NCBI GenBank assembly: GCA_003022535.1
Contig: PXTT01000074.1
Span: 1-41,549 of the forward strand
Reading direction: 5' to 3'
Source of the DNA: Bacteroidetes bacterium QS_9_68_14
GTDB lineage: Bacteria; Bacteroidota; Rhodothermia; Rhodothermales; Salinibacteraceae
DNA: 41,549 nucleotides
How positions within the stretch are numbered: the stretch's first letter is position 1; every line of letters begins with the position of its first letter. The position numbers were made by a program, and so were the translations under genes. Below are positions 25,755 to 35,100 of the stretch, one piece after another. The notes beneath the pieces are model-generated. The model made no database searches, had not been told where the DNA came from, and was given only the letters and a program-made list of their open reading frames with translations.

Positions 25755-27170
25755 GTGCGCTTCCTTTCCCTCGGTGCCGACGACGACATCGGCGCCAGCA
25801 GCCACTTTCTCCAACTCGACAACGGAACCGGAATTGTCCTCGATGCCGGAGCCGACCCCTCCCGCGACGGTCCGGCCAGTGTGCCGGACTACGACCAGAT
25901 CCGCCGCGCTTTTTCGGAGCGAGGAGGCGCGGGCAACCCTGTAGACCATGCGCTCGTCACGCACGCGCACCACGACCACTTCGGCACGTTGCCGCTCCTG
26001 GTCGAGGAGTTCCCACACGCAAAGGTGCACATGACGCCGGCCACGCACCAGCTCTTGGAATTTCTGCTGCCTGCCTCCGCGCGCCTGCAGAAGCGCCGCC
26101 AGGAAGAAGGCTCGACCGAGCACGACCCGCTCTTTAGCGAAGACGACCTCGAGCTTCAGAGCAGCCTCTACCGCGAGCAGGACCTGCGCGCCCCCTTCGA
26201 CACGGGCGGGGCGCAGGCTGCCGACCCTAACGCGGAGGCCGAGTTTTTCGACGCTGGGCACATCCTCGGCTCCGCCGGGGTGCTCTTGCGCTTCTCCGAA
26301 GACGGGGACGAGCGCCGCGTCTTCTACTCCAGCGACACCAACACCACCGCGCAGACGATCATCCCTGGCGGGGACTATCCCGACGAGCCGGTGGACGTGC
26401 TGGTGATGGAAACCACCGGCGGGGCCGACCCCGAAGCCGAACAGACGAACCGCGCGCTCGAAGAGGAACGCTTTTGCGCGGCCCTCCAGCGCACGATGCA
26501 GCGTGGCGGGGCGGCGCTGGTGCCCGTCTTCGTAATGGGCCGCGCGCAGGAAGTGCTCGCCCTGATTGACCGCTTCAAGCGGCGCGGCGACCTCGACGAG
26601 GACGTGCCCGTCTACACCGCCGGCTCGATGCGGGCCATCGCCGACCTCTACGACAAGACGCGCGAGACGACCCCGCGCCTGAACCCGACCTTTCGCGTCT
26701 TCGGGGTGGACCAGAAGAAGCTGCCTTACGGGCGCGACAAGCTGCGTCGCACGCTCGAGGGCCCCGCCATCCACGTCGTCTCCAGCGGCATGATGTTCGG
26801 GCAGACGCTCTCAAACCGCCTGGCGCGCGATCTGGTGGGCAACCCCGACGGCGGCATTTTCCGCGTGGGCTACGCGGTGGAAGACTCCCCGGCCCGCCGC
26901 CTTACCGAGGCCGCGCAGAACGGGCGCGCCGTTACGCTTCACGAAGAGGCCGGCCTGCAGGAAATCCAGGCCGACGTGGAGCGCTTCCGCCTCTCCGGCC
27001 ACAGCGACCGGCAGCAACTTCTGAACCTCGCTGAGCGGCTCGACCCCGCGAAGGTCGTCCTCGTCCATGGCAGTGACGAGGCGAAGGACTGGATGGCCAC
27101 GCACCTGCGCGAGCGCCTGCCGGGCGCGGAGGTACTGCGCCCCGCACAGGGCGAGGTCATCGAAGCATGA
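25755..27170 (+). CDS. MBL-fold beta-CASP nuclease-like protein
   Basis: The product (about 471 residues) has an MBL core with THAHHDHFGTLPL, FFDAGHILGSAGV and FYSSDTNTTAQTIIPGG. A beta-CASP region follows (about 240-370), with PVFVMGRAQEVLALI and HVVSSGMMFGQTLSNRLA. The C-terminal MBL part has FRLSGHSDRQQL and VVLVHGSDEAKDWM. Beta-CASP proteins of this type are RNA nucleases of the YSH1/CPSF family; the substrate here is not known. The frame is open from an ATG at 25701, which would add a hydrophobic MPSSLFVIFFLFVHAFSP leader. I prefer the GTG at 25755, just before the family-like VRFLSLGADDDIGAS, because these enzymes are cytoplasmic. Confidence 0.87.
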   Translation: MRFLSLGADDDIGASSHFLQLDNGTGIVLDAGADPSRDGPASVPDYDQIRRAFSERGGAGNPVDHALVTHAHHDHFGTLPLLVEEFPHAKVHMTPATHQLLEFLLPASARLQKRRQEEGSTEHDPLFSEDDLELQSSLYREQDLRAPFDTGGAQAADPNAEAEFFDAGHILGSAGVLLRFSEDGDERRVFYSSDTNTTAQTIIPGGDYPDEPVDVLVMETTGGADPEAEQTNRALEEERFCAALQRTMQRGGAALVPVFVMGRAQEVLALIDRFKRRGDLDEDVPVYTAGSMRAIADLYDKTRETTPRLNPTFRVFGVDQKKLPYGRDKLRRTLEGPAIHVVSSGMMFGQTLSNRLARDLVGNPDGGIFRVGYAVEDSPARRLTEAAQNGRAVTLHEEAGLQEIQADVERFRLSGHSDRQQLLNLAERLDPAKVVLVHGSDEAKDWMATHLRERLPGAEVLRPAQGEVIEA

Positions 27171-27233
27171 GCCGCCCGTGCCCCGCAACGCGTTGCTCGG
27201 AGCGGGGCCCCCCTCGGCAGCGTTTTTCAGCCC

Positions 27234-27841
27234 TCAACGAAAAGATGCTGTCCCCCTGCGCGCGTCCAGCGCCTGCTCGTCGGAGGTGTACCTCTCGAAG
27301 CGTCCCACGTCGACCTGCCCGGTAGCGAAGCTGTCGCCTTCCTCCTCGCGGTAGAACGTGTTGCCCTCCGTCTGGATGCGAGGGCCCACTTCGTAGCTCG
27401 AGACGCGTGCGTCGCTGGGGTTGCGAGCGCGGCACCCTACCCGCACGAACGCGCTGTCGACCGCAGCAGCGTCGGAGTGGGTGCGCGCGGAGAAGTTGGT
27501 GACCTCAACCTCCAGCGACGGGGTCGCCGTCGAGTCCTTCTCTCTGAGGAAGAGCGTGGAAGGAGCCGTTCGGTCGCCCCGCGCCGAGACGGTCGCTGTG
27601 CCAGACTGAAGCCCGTCGCGCGCGGCGGTGACGGTGTAGCTGCCTGTCTCGATGTCCCCTCGAGCGTGAAGCGGCCCTCGCTATCGGTCACGAGGGCGTT
27701 GGGGGGCACGCTGGTGGGGATGCTGCATTGGGACCGGCTCGAAACGGGCCGCGGGCAGGCGAGCGGCGCGCGGAGCCACGAAGGCGTAACACTCGTCGTC
27801 GCAGCGGCGTAGAGCAAGCATGCGACCATTCGATGCCGCAT
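27234..27841 (-). pseudogene. CarboxypepD_reg-like secreted protein, frameshifted
   Basis: From an ATG at 27841 the minus strand encodes a hydrophobic N-terminus (MRHRMVACLLYAAATTSV) and a typical carboxypeptidase-regulatory segment ending NALVTDSEGRFTLEG. The frame then breaks at the C-homopolymer at 27656-27659. One frame over it continues as DIETGSYTVTAARDGLQSGT, ATVSARGDRTAPSTLFLR, VEVTNFSART, and ends QALDARRGTASFR at 27234. Adding one base to the run gives a single ~200-residue protein, exported and possibly a lipoprotein. Its role is unknown; similar domains occur in surface proteins of Bacteroidota. It faces the alpha/beta hydrolase gene divergently, 15 bases apart. Confidence 0.65.
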
Positions 27842-27856
27842 CTTTTCCCGTTTCCT

Positions 27857-29278
27857 ATGACCTCACCTTCCTTCCGCGTCGCTGCGTTGCTCGCCGCGCT
27901 CTTTTCATTTGTTGCGTGGCCCGCTGCCCACGCGCAGGAGTCGCCGCCGCCCGCGCCAGAAGGGCCCTGGCACGGCACTATCGAGACCGGTGGGCAGCAG
28001 CTTACGGCCGTCTTCCACCTGGAGCGTGACGAGGACGGCGCCCTCACGGCCACGATGGACGTGCCCCAGCAAAGCGCCAGCGGCATCCCGGTCAGCGACG
28101 TGCGCGCCAAGGCGGACTCGCTCCGGCTGGTGGTCGGCGCGATCGGCGGTGTCTTCGAGGGAGCCCGTACCCCAAACGGCTCCATCGAGGGCACGTGGAA
28201 ACAGAACGGCGTCACGGCCCCGCTGGTGCTCGAAAAGGGCGCACCGAAATCGAGCGAGGCGTCCGCCCCCGCCCGCCCGCAGACGCCGGAGCCGCCGTTT
28301 CCCTACGACACCGAGGACGTGCGCTTCGAGAGCAACGCCGCCGGCGTGGAGCTCGCCGGCACGCTCACGATGCCGGAGGGCGAGGGCCCGCACCCAGCGG
28401 TCGTGCTCATCAGCGGGAGCGGGCCGCAGAATCGCAACGGGCGCGTGGCTGGCCACGAGACACTGCACGTCCTGGCCGACGCGCTCACGCGGCGCGGCGT
28501 GGCCGTACTGCGCTACGACGAGCGCGGCGTGGGCAAGTCGTCGGGCACCTTCGCCGGGGCCACCGCCGAGGACCTCGCTGCCGACGCGCGCGCCGGGTTC
28601 GACTTTCTGCGGCAACGCAATGATCTCGGGAAGGTCGGCCTCATCGGGTGGAGCGAAGGCGCCATCGTAGCCTCGATGATCGCGGCGCGCTCCGGCACGC
28701 CGGACTTCCTCGTGCTCATGAGCGCGCCAAGCGTGCCCGGCAAAGCCCTCCTCCAAGAGCAAAGCGCACGCATCGCCGAAGCGCAGGGCGCTCCCCCGGC
28801 CACCCTCGATTCCATTCGGGCCGCGCAAGACCGGCTCCTCTCGGCCGTGGCGCAGGCGCCGGACTCTGCGGAGGCAGCGGCGCAGATTCGCCAGGTGCTC
28901 AGCGAACGACAGAAAAGCGAAAAGACCATCGAGGCGCAGATCCAGCAGTACACCGCGCCCTGGTTCCGCTACTTCGTGAGCCACGACCCACGCCCGGCGC
29001 TGCGCAAGGTGGATGCGCCCGTGCTCGGACTCTACGGGGCGAACGACCTCCAGGTGCCGCCCCAGCAGAACGCGGCCCCGCTCCGCGAGGCGCTTTCCGG
29101 CAACCCCGGCACCACCGTCGAGGTGCTGCCGGGCCTAAACCACCTCTTTCAGCCTGCCGAGACGGGCCTGCCGAGCGCGTATCGTCAGACCGAAACGACC
29201 ATCGCCCCGAAGGCCCTCCAACGCATCGCCGGCTGGATCACCGAGCGCATGCGCACCGGCTCCGGCGACGCGCCGTAG
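27857..29278 (+). CDS. Secreted alpha/beta hydrolase (S33-like)
   Basis: This 473-residue protein has a signal peptide (LLAALFSFVAWPAAHAQ; cleavage probably after AHAQ). An N-terminal beta-rich domain (about 30-140) is followed by an alpha/beta hydrolase domain (about 150-470). Catalytic features are the oxyanion region SGSGPQNRNG, nucleophile Ser266 in GWSEG, an Asp in YGANDLQVP, and a His in GLNHLFQ. The architecture matches periplasmic hydrolases of Bacteroidota that act on esters or peptides; the substrate is unknown. The ATG at 27857 directly precedes the signal peptide. It has no close operon partner; the two-component genes converge 121 bases downstream. Confidence 0.9.
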   Translation: MTSPSFRVAALLAALFSFVAWPAAHAQESPPPAPEGPWHGTIETGGQQLTAVFHLERDEDGALTATMDVPQQSASGIPVSDVRAKADSLRLVVGAIGGVFEGARTPNGSIEGTWKQNGVTAPLVLEKGAPKSSEASAPARPQTPEPPFPYDTEDVRFESNAAGVELAGTLTMPEGEGPHPAVVLISGSGPQNRNGRVAGHETLHVLADALTRRGVAVLRYDERGVGKSSGTFAGATAEDLAADARAGFDFLRQRNDLGKVGLIGWSEGAIVASMIAARSGTPDFLVLMSAPSVPGKALLQEQSARIAEAQGAPPATLDSIRAAQDRLLSAVAQAPDSAEAAAQIRQVLSERQKSEKTIEAQIQQYTAPWFRYFVSHDPRPALRKVDAPVLGLYGANDLQVPPQQNAAPLREALSGNPGTTVEVLPGLNHLFQPAETGLPSAYRQTETTIAPKALQRIAGWITERMRTGSGDAP

Positions 29279-29399
29279 CGGCCACGCGGATGGTCTGTGC
29301 AGTGGGCGGATAGGAAAACCCGTCGTCGGTGCTGGGGCTGCCTTTCTCTTCCTCCCCTCTTCTCCCACGTCACCGGCTGCAGCCCGGTGCGCCGCCCAC

Positions 29400-30866
29400 T
29401 CACGACGGCAGCGCGAAGGAGAACGTCGTGCCCTCCCCCACGGCGCTCTCCACGTCGAGGGAGCGGCCGTGCAGGTCCAGGATCTTCTGGGCGATGGCCA
29501 GGCCCAGCCCCGTGCCGCCTTCGCCCTGGGGGCTGCGGCTTTTGTCCACGCGGTAGAAGCGCTCGAAGATGCGTGGCAGCTCCTCCTCGGGGATGCCCGG
29601 CCCGGTGTCGGAGACGCGCACGTGCACCTGGCCCGGCGCGTCTTCGAGGGCCACGCGCACCGTGCCGCCCTCGGGCGTGTAGCTCAGGGCGTTCTCGATG
29701 AGGTTCGACAGCGCCCGCTCGGTCAGCGCGATGTCGGCCTTCACGAAGGAGAGGCGCTCGGGCAGGTCCGCCTCCAGCGTCACGCTCTGCTCGTCGGCGC
29801 GCGGCTGGAACTGCATGACCAGGTCTTGCACCAGCTCGGTGATGGAGAAAGGCTCCTCCTGGGGCTCGACCTGCTGGGTCTCGAGCTTGGAGAGGTCGAA
29901 GAGCGCGTCCACTCGCTCCCCCAGGCGCTGCGCGTTTTTGAGCGCCACGTCCAGGTACTGCTCGCGCTCCTCGCTGCTGACGGCGTCGCCTTTGAGCTGG
30001 AGCGTCTCGAGGTAGCCGCGAATCAGCGCAATGGGGCTGCGCAGGTCGTGGCTGACGTTGGCGATGAGCTCGCGGCGCATCCGGTCGGAGCGGCGCAGCT
30101 CCTCGAGGCGGCCCGCAAGCGTGTCGGCCATGCGGTTGAAGGCGGCCCCGAGCTGGCCAATCTCGTCTTCGGACTCGACGGCGGCCCGCTGGTCGAGCTG
30201 GCCCTGCGCGAGCCTTTCGACGACTGCCTTTCGCGCACGCAGCCGCCGCGTGAGCCGGCGGAAGAGAAACACGCCCGCCGCCCCGCCGCCGAGCAAGATC
30301 AGGCCCAGCCCGCCGAGCGTGCCACGCAGGATGTAGCTGCTCCGAATCATGCCAGCCGCCGAGGCGAACTGCTCGCTGCCGAGGATGACGTAGAGGTAGC
30401 AATCGGTCTCGCCCATCGCCTCGGTGGGCGCGGCCGAGAAGGGCTTCGCGCCGTCGGCGTCGAGCGGGTCCTCGCCCAAGATCGGTAGCGACGCCCCGCC
30501 GGCGAAGCGGCGAATCGGCTCGAGGTCCACGCGGCGACGCGCCAGCGTGCGCCCCGGCTCGCCGAGCAACGCCTTGACGCGCCCTTCCCCGTCGAGCAGA
30601 TAAATCTCGATGCGCCGGTTCACGCCCGTGATGCTTTTGATGACGCTGTCGACGGCGGCGTGATCGACGCTGTCGGTGAGGTGCGGCTCGAAGCGCGGGG
30701 CCAGCTCGGCCGCCAGGGTGCGGTTGAGCGTCTGGTCGGCCTCGTCCATGTAGCGGAGGGCCGAGCGCACGCACAGCACGGCGATGGCGATGCCGAGCCC
30801 CAACAGGAGCACCACGAACAGGCCTGACACCTTTGCGCTAAAGCTCCGACGAAAACGGTCGAGCAT
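29400..30866 (-). CDS. Sensor histidine kinase (HAMP type)
   Basis: The 488-residue kinase has two membrane helices (about 13-33 and 183-203) bracketing an extracytoplasmic sensor, then a HAMP domain (RLTRRLRARKAVVERLAQGQ). The HisKA box is ANVSHDLRSPIALIRGYLET with phospho-acceptor His273. The ATP-binding domain has N box LSNLIENALSYTPEGG, G1 VSDTGPGIPEEE, F box FERFYRVDKSR and G2 GGTGLGLAIAQKI. It autophosphorylates and passes phosphate to the response regulator encoded just upstream. The signal is unknown. The ATG at 30866 is chosen since the longer frame reads through intergenic heptads. Confidence 0.95.
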   Translation of the reverse strand: MLDRFRRSFSAKVSGLFVVLLLGLGIAIAVLCVRSALRYMDEADQTLNRTLAAELAPRFEPHLTDSVDHAAVDSVIKSITGVNRRIEIYLLDGEGRVKALLGEPGRTLARRRVDLEPIRRFAGGASLPILGEDPLDADGAKPFSAAPTEAMGETDCYLYVILGSEQFASAAGMIRSSYILRGTLGGLGLILLGGGAAGVFLFRRLTRRLRARKAVVERLAQGQLDQRAAVESEDEIGQLGAAFNRMADTLAGRLEELRRSDRMRRELIANVSHDLRSPIALIRGYLETLQLKGDAVSSEEREQYLDVALKNAQRLGERVDALFDLSKLETQQVEPQEEPFSITELVQDLVMQFQPRADEQSVTLEADLPERLSFVKADIALTERALSNLIENALSYTPEGGTVRVALEDAPGQVHVRVSDTGPGIPEEELPRIFERFYRVDKSRSPQGEGGTGLGLAIAQKILDLHGRSLDVESAVGEGTTFSFALPS

Positions 30867-30948
30867 GGTTGGGCGGGGGCGTCTGGGAGTGCGGGGGTTT
30901 TCACGGAGCGGGCGCGTGGCCGACCCGGCAACGCGTTTGTCAGGCGAG

Positions 30949-30976
30949 ACCATCCACCATCTACCATCCACCATCT
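30949..30976. repeat. Four perfect phased 7-nt repeats between the two-component genes
   Basis: ACCATCC and ACCATCT alternate twice over 28 bases, giving an exact 14-base tandem duplication made of 7-base halves. The run touches the response-regulator stop codon (30975-30977). It is the cleanest example of the heptad family. Confidence 0.8.
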
Positions 30977-31709
30977 ACGAACCGACGAGCTCCTCGCGCT
31001 CGGCGAAGCGGTAGCCCACGCCCCAGACCGTTTGCACGAAGCGGGGCTCGGAAGGGTCGTCCTCGATTTTCCCGCGCAGGCGGTTGATGTGCGTGTTGAC
31101 GGTGTGGGAGTAACCCTCGTACTGGTAGCCCCACACCTCGTCCAGCAGCTCGCTGCGGTCGTATGCCCGGCCCGGGTGGCGCGCCAACAGGAGCAGCAGG
31201 TCGAACTCTTTGGCCGTCAGCTCCAGCAGGTCGTTCCCGTGCCATACCTTGCGCTTCGGCGGGGCAATGACCAGCGGGCCGAAGGCGATCTCCTCGGGGG
31301 CTTCGTCCTGGGCCTCGCGGTCCACCTCCACGCGGCGAAAGAGCGCCTTCACCCGCGCGATGAGCTCGCGGATGCTGAACGGCTTGGTCACGTAATCGTC
31401 CGCGCCCAGCTCCAGGCCCAGCACCTTGTCGGCCTCCTCGCTCTTAGCCGTGAGCATGAGAATGGGAAGCCGGTTGTCGTCGGCGCGCACGCGCTTGCAC
31501 ACCTCCGTTCCATCGAGTTCCGGCAGCATCAGGTCGAGGATGAGCAGGGCGTAGTCGCGTTCCTGCGCGTGTCTCAGCCCGGCCACGCCGTCGTGAGCGA
31601 GGTCCACCGCGTAGCCGAGGTCGCGCAGGTGGATCTCCAGCAGATGGGCCAGGTCCTCGTCGTCTTCCACTACGAGGATGCGCTCGGGGTCGTCGTCGGG
31701 AGCAGGCAT
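30975..31709 (-). CDS. OmpR-type response regulator
   Basis: The 244-residue protein has an N-terminal receiver (acidic pocket in ILVVEDDEDL; phospho-acceptor Asp59 in LILDLMLPELDG; Thr in ILMLTAKS; Lys in DYVTKPFS). Its C-terminal winged-helix DNA-binding domain includes LTAKEFDLLLLLARHPGRAY and the recognition region YSHTVNTHINRLRGKIEDD. It forms a two-component pair with the histidine kinase, whose gene starts 108 bases downstream on the same strand. Target genes cannot be told. The ATG at 31709 is chosen because the upstream frame is low-complexity and includes heptads. Confidence 0.95.
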   Translation of the reverse strand: MPAPDDDPERILVVEDDEDLAHLLEIHLRDLGYAVDLAHDGVAGLRHAQERDYALLILDLMLPELDGTEVCKRVRADDNRLPILMLTAKSEEADKVLGLELGADDYVTKPFSIRELIARVKALFRRVEVDREAQDEAPEEIAFGPLVIAPPKRKVWHGNDLLELTAKEFDLLLLLARHPGRAYDRSELLDEVWGYQYEGYSHTVNTHINRLRGKIEDDPSEPRFVQTVWGVGYRFAEREELVGS

Positions 31710-31779
31710 GGCAGGGGGGGGCGGAAAGGGGCGCTTGCGAGATTGATTGCCGGACGCCGAAAAAGTCGGCGCCGGCCGG

Positions 31780-31878
31780 CGGACCGTAGGTGGTAGGTCG
31801 TAGATCGGGGATGGTTTTGCAGGCGCAGGCGACCGCAGCGCAAAGCCGTCATCCACTATTCACTGTTTACCATTCACC
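31780..31878. repeat. Two heptad tracts in the regulator-oxidase divergent gap
   Basis: On the minus strand, 31780-31807 reads as CGATCTA, CGACCTA, CCACCTA, CGGTCCG. On the plus strand, 31855-31875 reads as ACTATTC, ACTGTTT, ACCATTC followed by ACC. Both are 7-base phased. They lie in the 418-base gap (31710-32127) between the response regulator and the FAD/Fe-S oxidase; the rest of that gap holds a promoter and no gene. Confidence 0.65.
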
Positions 31879-32051
31879 GCCTTGCCGCGGGAAAGGCGAA
31901 CGAAAAAAGCGAACATGCGGTCTTTCGGAGAACGACGAGAGAATGGGCAAGGCAGCTTCCCAATCACGGAGAAGCGCCCGTCGAATTCATCACGGAACGA
32001 TAAAATGCCGCCGCTTCCCCAAAGATCGCTTCTGGCGCGTGGCACGGATCT

Positions 32052-32081
32052 TTTGAAGGCCTCAGCGGCTTTGTATTTCTG
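32052..32081 (+). promoter_or_regulatory. Bacteroidota-type promoter for the FAD/Fe-S oxidase
   Basis: TTTG (32052-32055) is followed after 18 bases by TATTTCTG (32074-32081), which matches the Bacteroidota housekeeping consensus TTTG...TAnnTTTG at all but one position. It would start transcription about 40 bases before the ATG at 32128. Confidence 0.55.
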
Positions 32082-32127
32082 CCCGCGAGGCGCCATCAGC
32101 AGCACCCGCAGTAGTACACTTCCAACC

Positions 32128-35100
32128 ATGCCTGGCCCTGCCGCGTCCCCTTCTGCCGACGCCGCGCCCACCGACGCGCTCCCCTCCGGCTTTGCAGAAG
32201 CCCTCGTCCCACGCCTGGAGGGGGGCGAGCTGCGCACCGACGACATGACGCGCGCGCTCTACGCCACCGACGCAAGCATGTACCAGTCCCGGCCCGGGGG
32301 CGTCCTCTTCCCGGCCACCGCCGCCGGCGTGGAAGCCGCCCACGCAGTGTGCTCGCGCTTCGGCGTGCCGGTGCGCCCGCGCGGAGGCGGCTCCTCGCTG
32401 GCGGGCCAGACGATGGGGGCGGGCCTGGTGCTGGACTTCTCGCGCCACATGGACGCCGTTCTCGAGATCGACCCCGAGGCCAAGACCGCACGCGTTCAGC
32501 CGGGCGTGGTGCTGGCGGACCTGAACCGCGTAGCGGCCCGGCACGGCCTTACGGTGGGGCCGGACCCCTCCTCGGGCAACCGCGCGACCCTCGGCGGCAT
32601 GACCGCCACCAACGCTACGGGCACCCACTCGATCCTCTACGGCAACGTGATCCACCACGTGCGCCGCATCGAGGGCGTGCTGGCGGACGGCACCCCCGTG
32701 GCCTTCGGCGGGCCACGCTCCGAGGAAGAATGGCGCGACGGCTACCGCTCGGACGGACGCGCGGGCGAGCTTCGCCGCGAGCTCGGCCAGTTCGTGGCTG
32801 ACAACAAGGAGGTCATCGCGCGCGACACGCCGCGCCACTGGCGCCGCAACAGCGGCTACCGCCTCGAGCACCTGCTGCCCGCCGAGGACTTCCAGGAGAC
32901 GCGCCCCGGCATCGACGGCGACCCGCACTTCCGGGTCGAGCGCCCAGGCGCCGAGAACGGCAGCGAAGGGGGGAGCGCGCCCGGCGGGCGCGACCTCGCG
33001 CGCCTCGTGTGCGGCAGCGAGGGCACCCTCATGACCTTCACCGAGATCGAGATCGGGCTGGTGGAGCGGCCGGAACAGACCGCGCTGGGGCTGGCGCACT
33101 TCCGGACGCGGCAGGCGGCGCTTCGCGCGGTGGAGCGCGTGCTGGAAACGGGCCCCTCTGCGGTGGAGCTCTTCGACGGCGTGGCGATCGAAAGCTGCCG
33201 CGAGGCCCCCGGCTTTGCCGACCTGCTTACTTTCGTCGAGGAGGCGCCGCCGGGCCGTCTCAACGAGGGCGGCGATCCCGGCGGCCTGCTCATTACCGAG
33301 TACAGCCACATGCCCGCCGGGGGCGACGGCGCGCCCGCAGGCCACGCCCTGGAGGCGAAGCTCGACGCCCTCGAGGACGCCGTCGCAGAGGCGCCCGGAG
33401 GCTACGCCGTCGTGCGCCGTACCGACCCGCAGGCCATCAAAGACGTGTGGACGTTGCGCAAAGAGGGCCTCGGCCTCTTGATGGGCACCCAGAGCGAGCA
33501 GAAGCCGTGGGCCTTCATCGAGGACGCGAGCGTGCCCGTCGCGCAGCTGCCCAGCTACATCGACGAGCTTTCGTCCTTGATCGACGAGACGGGCACGAAG
33601 GCCGTCTACTACGCGCACGCCTCCGGCGGCTGCCTGCACGTGCGCCCGTTCGTCAACACGAAGGACGCGGCCGACCTGGAGACGATGGAAAAGATCGCGC
33701 GCGGCTCGATGGAGGCGGTCGCCCGCCACGGGGGCTCCGTTTCCAGCGAGCACGGCGACGGGCGGGCGCGTGGCTGGCTCAACGAGGAGTTTCTGGGGTC
33801 GGAGCTGTACCAGCTCAACCGCCGCCTGAAACAGATCTTCGATCCCGAGGGCCTCCTCAACCCCGGCGTGATCGTGGACCCCCCACCGATGGAAGAGGAG
33901 CTGCGCATGGGGCCGTCGTACGACACGAGCCCTCCCCAGACGGAACTGGACTTCTCCGAAGACGGGGGCTTTACCGGGGCGGTGGAGCTGTGCAACGGCA
34001 ATGGGGCCTGCCGCAAGACCGGGAGCGGCACGATGTGCCCCAGCTACCGGGCCACGCGCGAGGAAGAGCACTCCACCCGCGGCCGCGCCAACGCCCTACG
34101 CATGGCCCTCAGCGGGGATCTGCCGGAAGGCGCGTTCACGGGCGAGCGCATGAAGGAGGTCATGGACCTGTGCATCCAGTGCAAGGCGTGCAAGACGGAA
34201 TGCCCCTCGAACGTGGACATGGGCAAGCTCAAAAAAGAATGGCTTGCGAAGGTGCACGACGAGGAGGGCCTGCCCCTGCGCGACCGCCTCTTTAGCGGGC
34301 TGCCGGACGTGAGCCGCCGCGTGGCCGGCACCCCGCTCACGCGCCTGATCAACGCGGTCAACCGGCTCGCCCCGGTCCGCTGGGGCCTCGAAAAGACGCT
34401 CGGCGTAGCCTCGGGGCGCAAGCTACCCCCCTTCGCGCGCGAAACCTTTCGCCAATGGTTCGACGGTTCGGGGTTCAGCCTTCAGGGGTTGGAGAACGCT
34501 CCCCCAGACCGGACACCACAATCCGAAAACCGTGTAGCGATTTTCCCCGACACGTTCACCAACTTTCACACGCCGGAGGTCGGGAAGGCGGCCACGCGCG
34601 TTCTGCGGGCGCTGGGCCTGGAGCCCGTGCTGCCGGAGGCAGGGTCGCTCTGCTGCGGGCGCACGCTGCTCTCGAAGGGGCGCATCAGCAAAGCGCAGCG
34701 GCAGGCCGTCAGCACCGTCGAGGCGCTGATGCCCTTCGCGCGGGCCGGCGTCCCGGTCGTGGGGCTGGAGCCGAGCTGCACGAGCGCCCTCACCGACGAC
34801 CTGACGACGATGCTGCCCGGCGACCCGCACGCCGAAGCGGTCGCCGAGGCGGTCGTCTCGTTCGAGGGGCTCTTGCACCGCCGCGCCGCCGAGGACGCGT
34901 GGCCGGCGGCAAGCGCGGACGTGTGGGCCGGCCACGCCGAGCGCGACGTGCTGCTGCACGGCCACTGCCACCAGAAAGCGCTCGAAGGCGTGGCCCCGGC
35001 CGAGGCGGCCCTGTCACTCCCCCCCGGCCACGCGGTGGAGGCGGTGGGCGCCGGCTGCTGCGGCATGGCCGGTGCCTTCGGCTACGAAAAAGAGCACGTC

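Noticed and set aside
24174-26774. Very long open frames antisense to real genes (also 4085-5641, 8653-10701, 17863-19923)
   Set aside because: High GC removes stop codons from the opposite frames; these translations are Arg/Pro/Ala/His-rich, match no family and lie over well-supported genes.
27181-27206. Intrinsic terminator after the beta-CASP gene
   Set aside because: The CCCCGC/GCGGGG hairpin is followed by C-rich DNA; the only T-run lies ~20 bases beyond.
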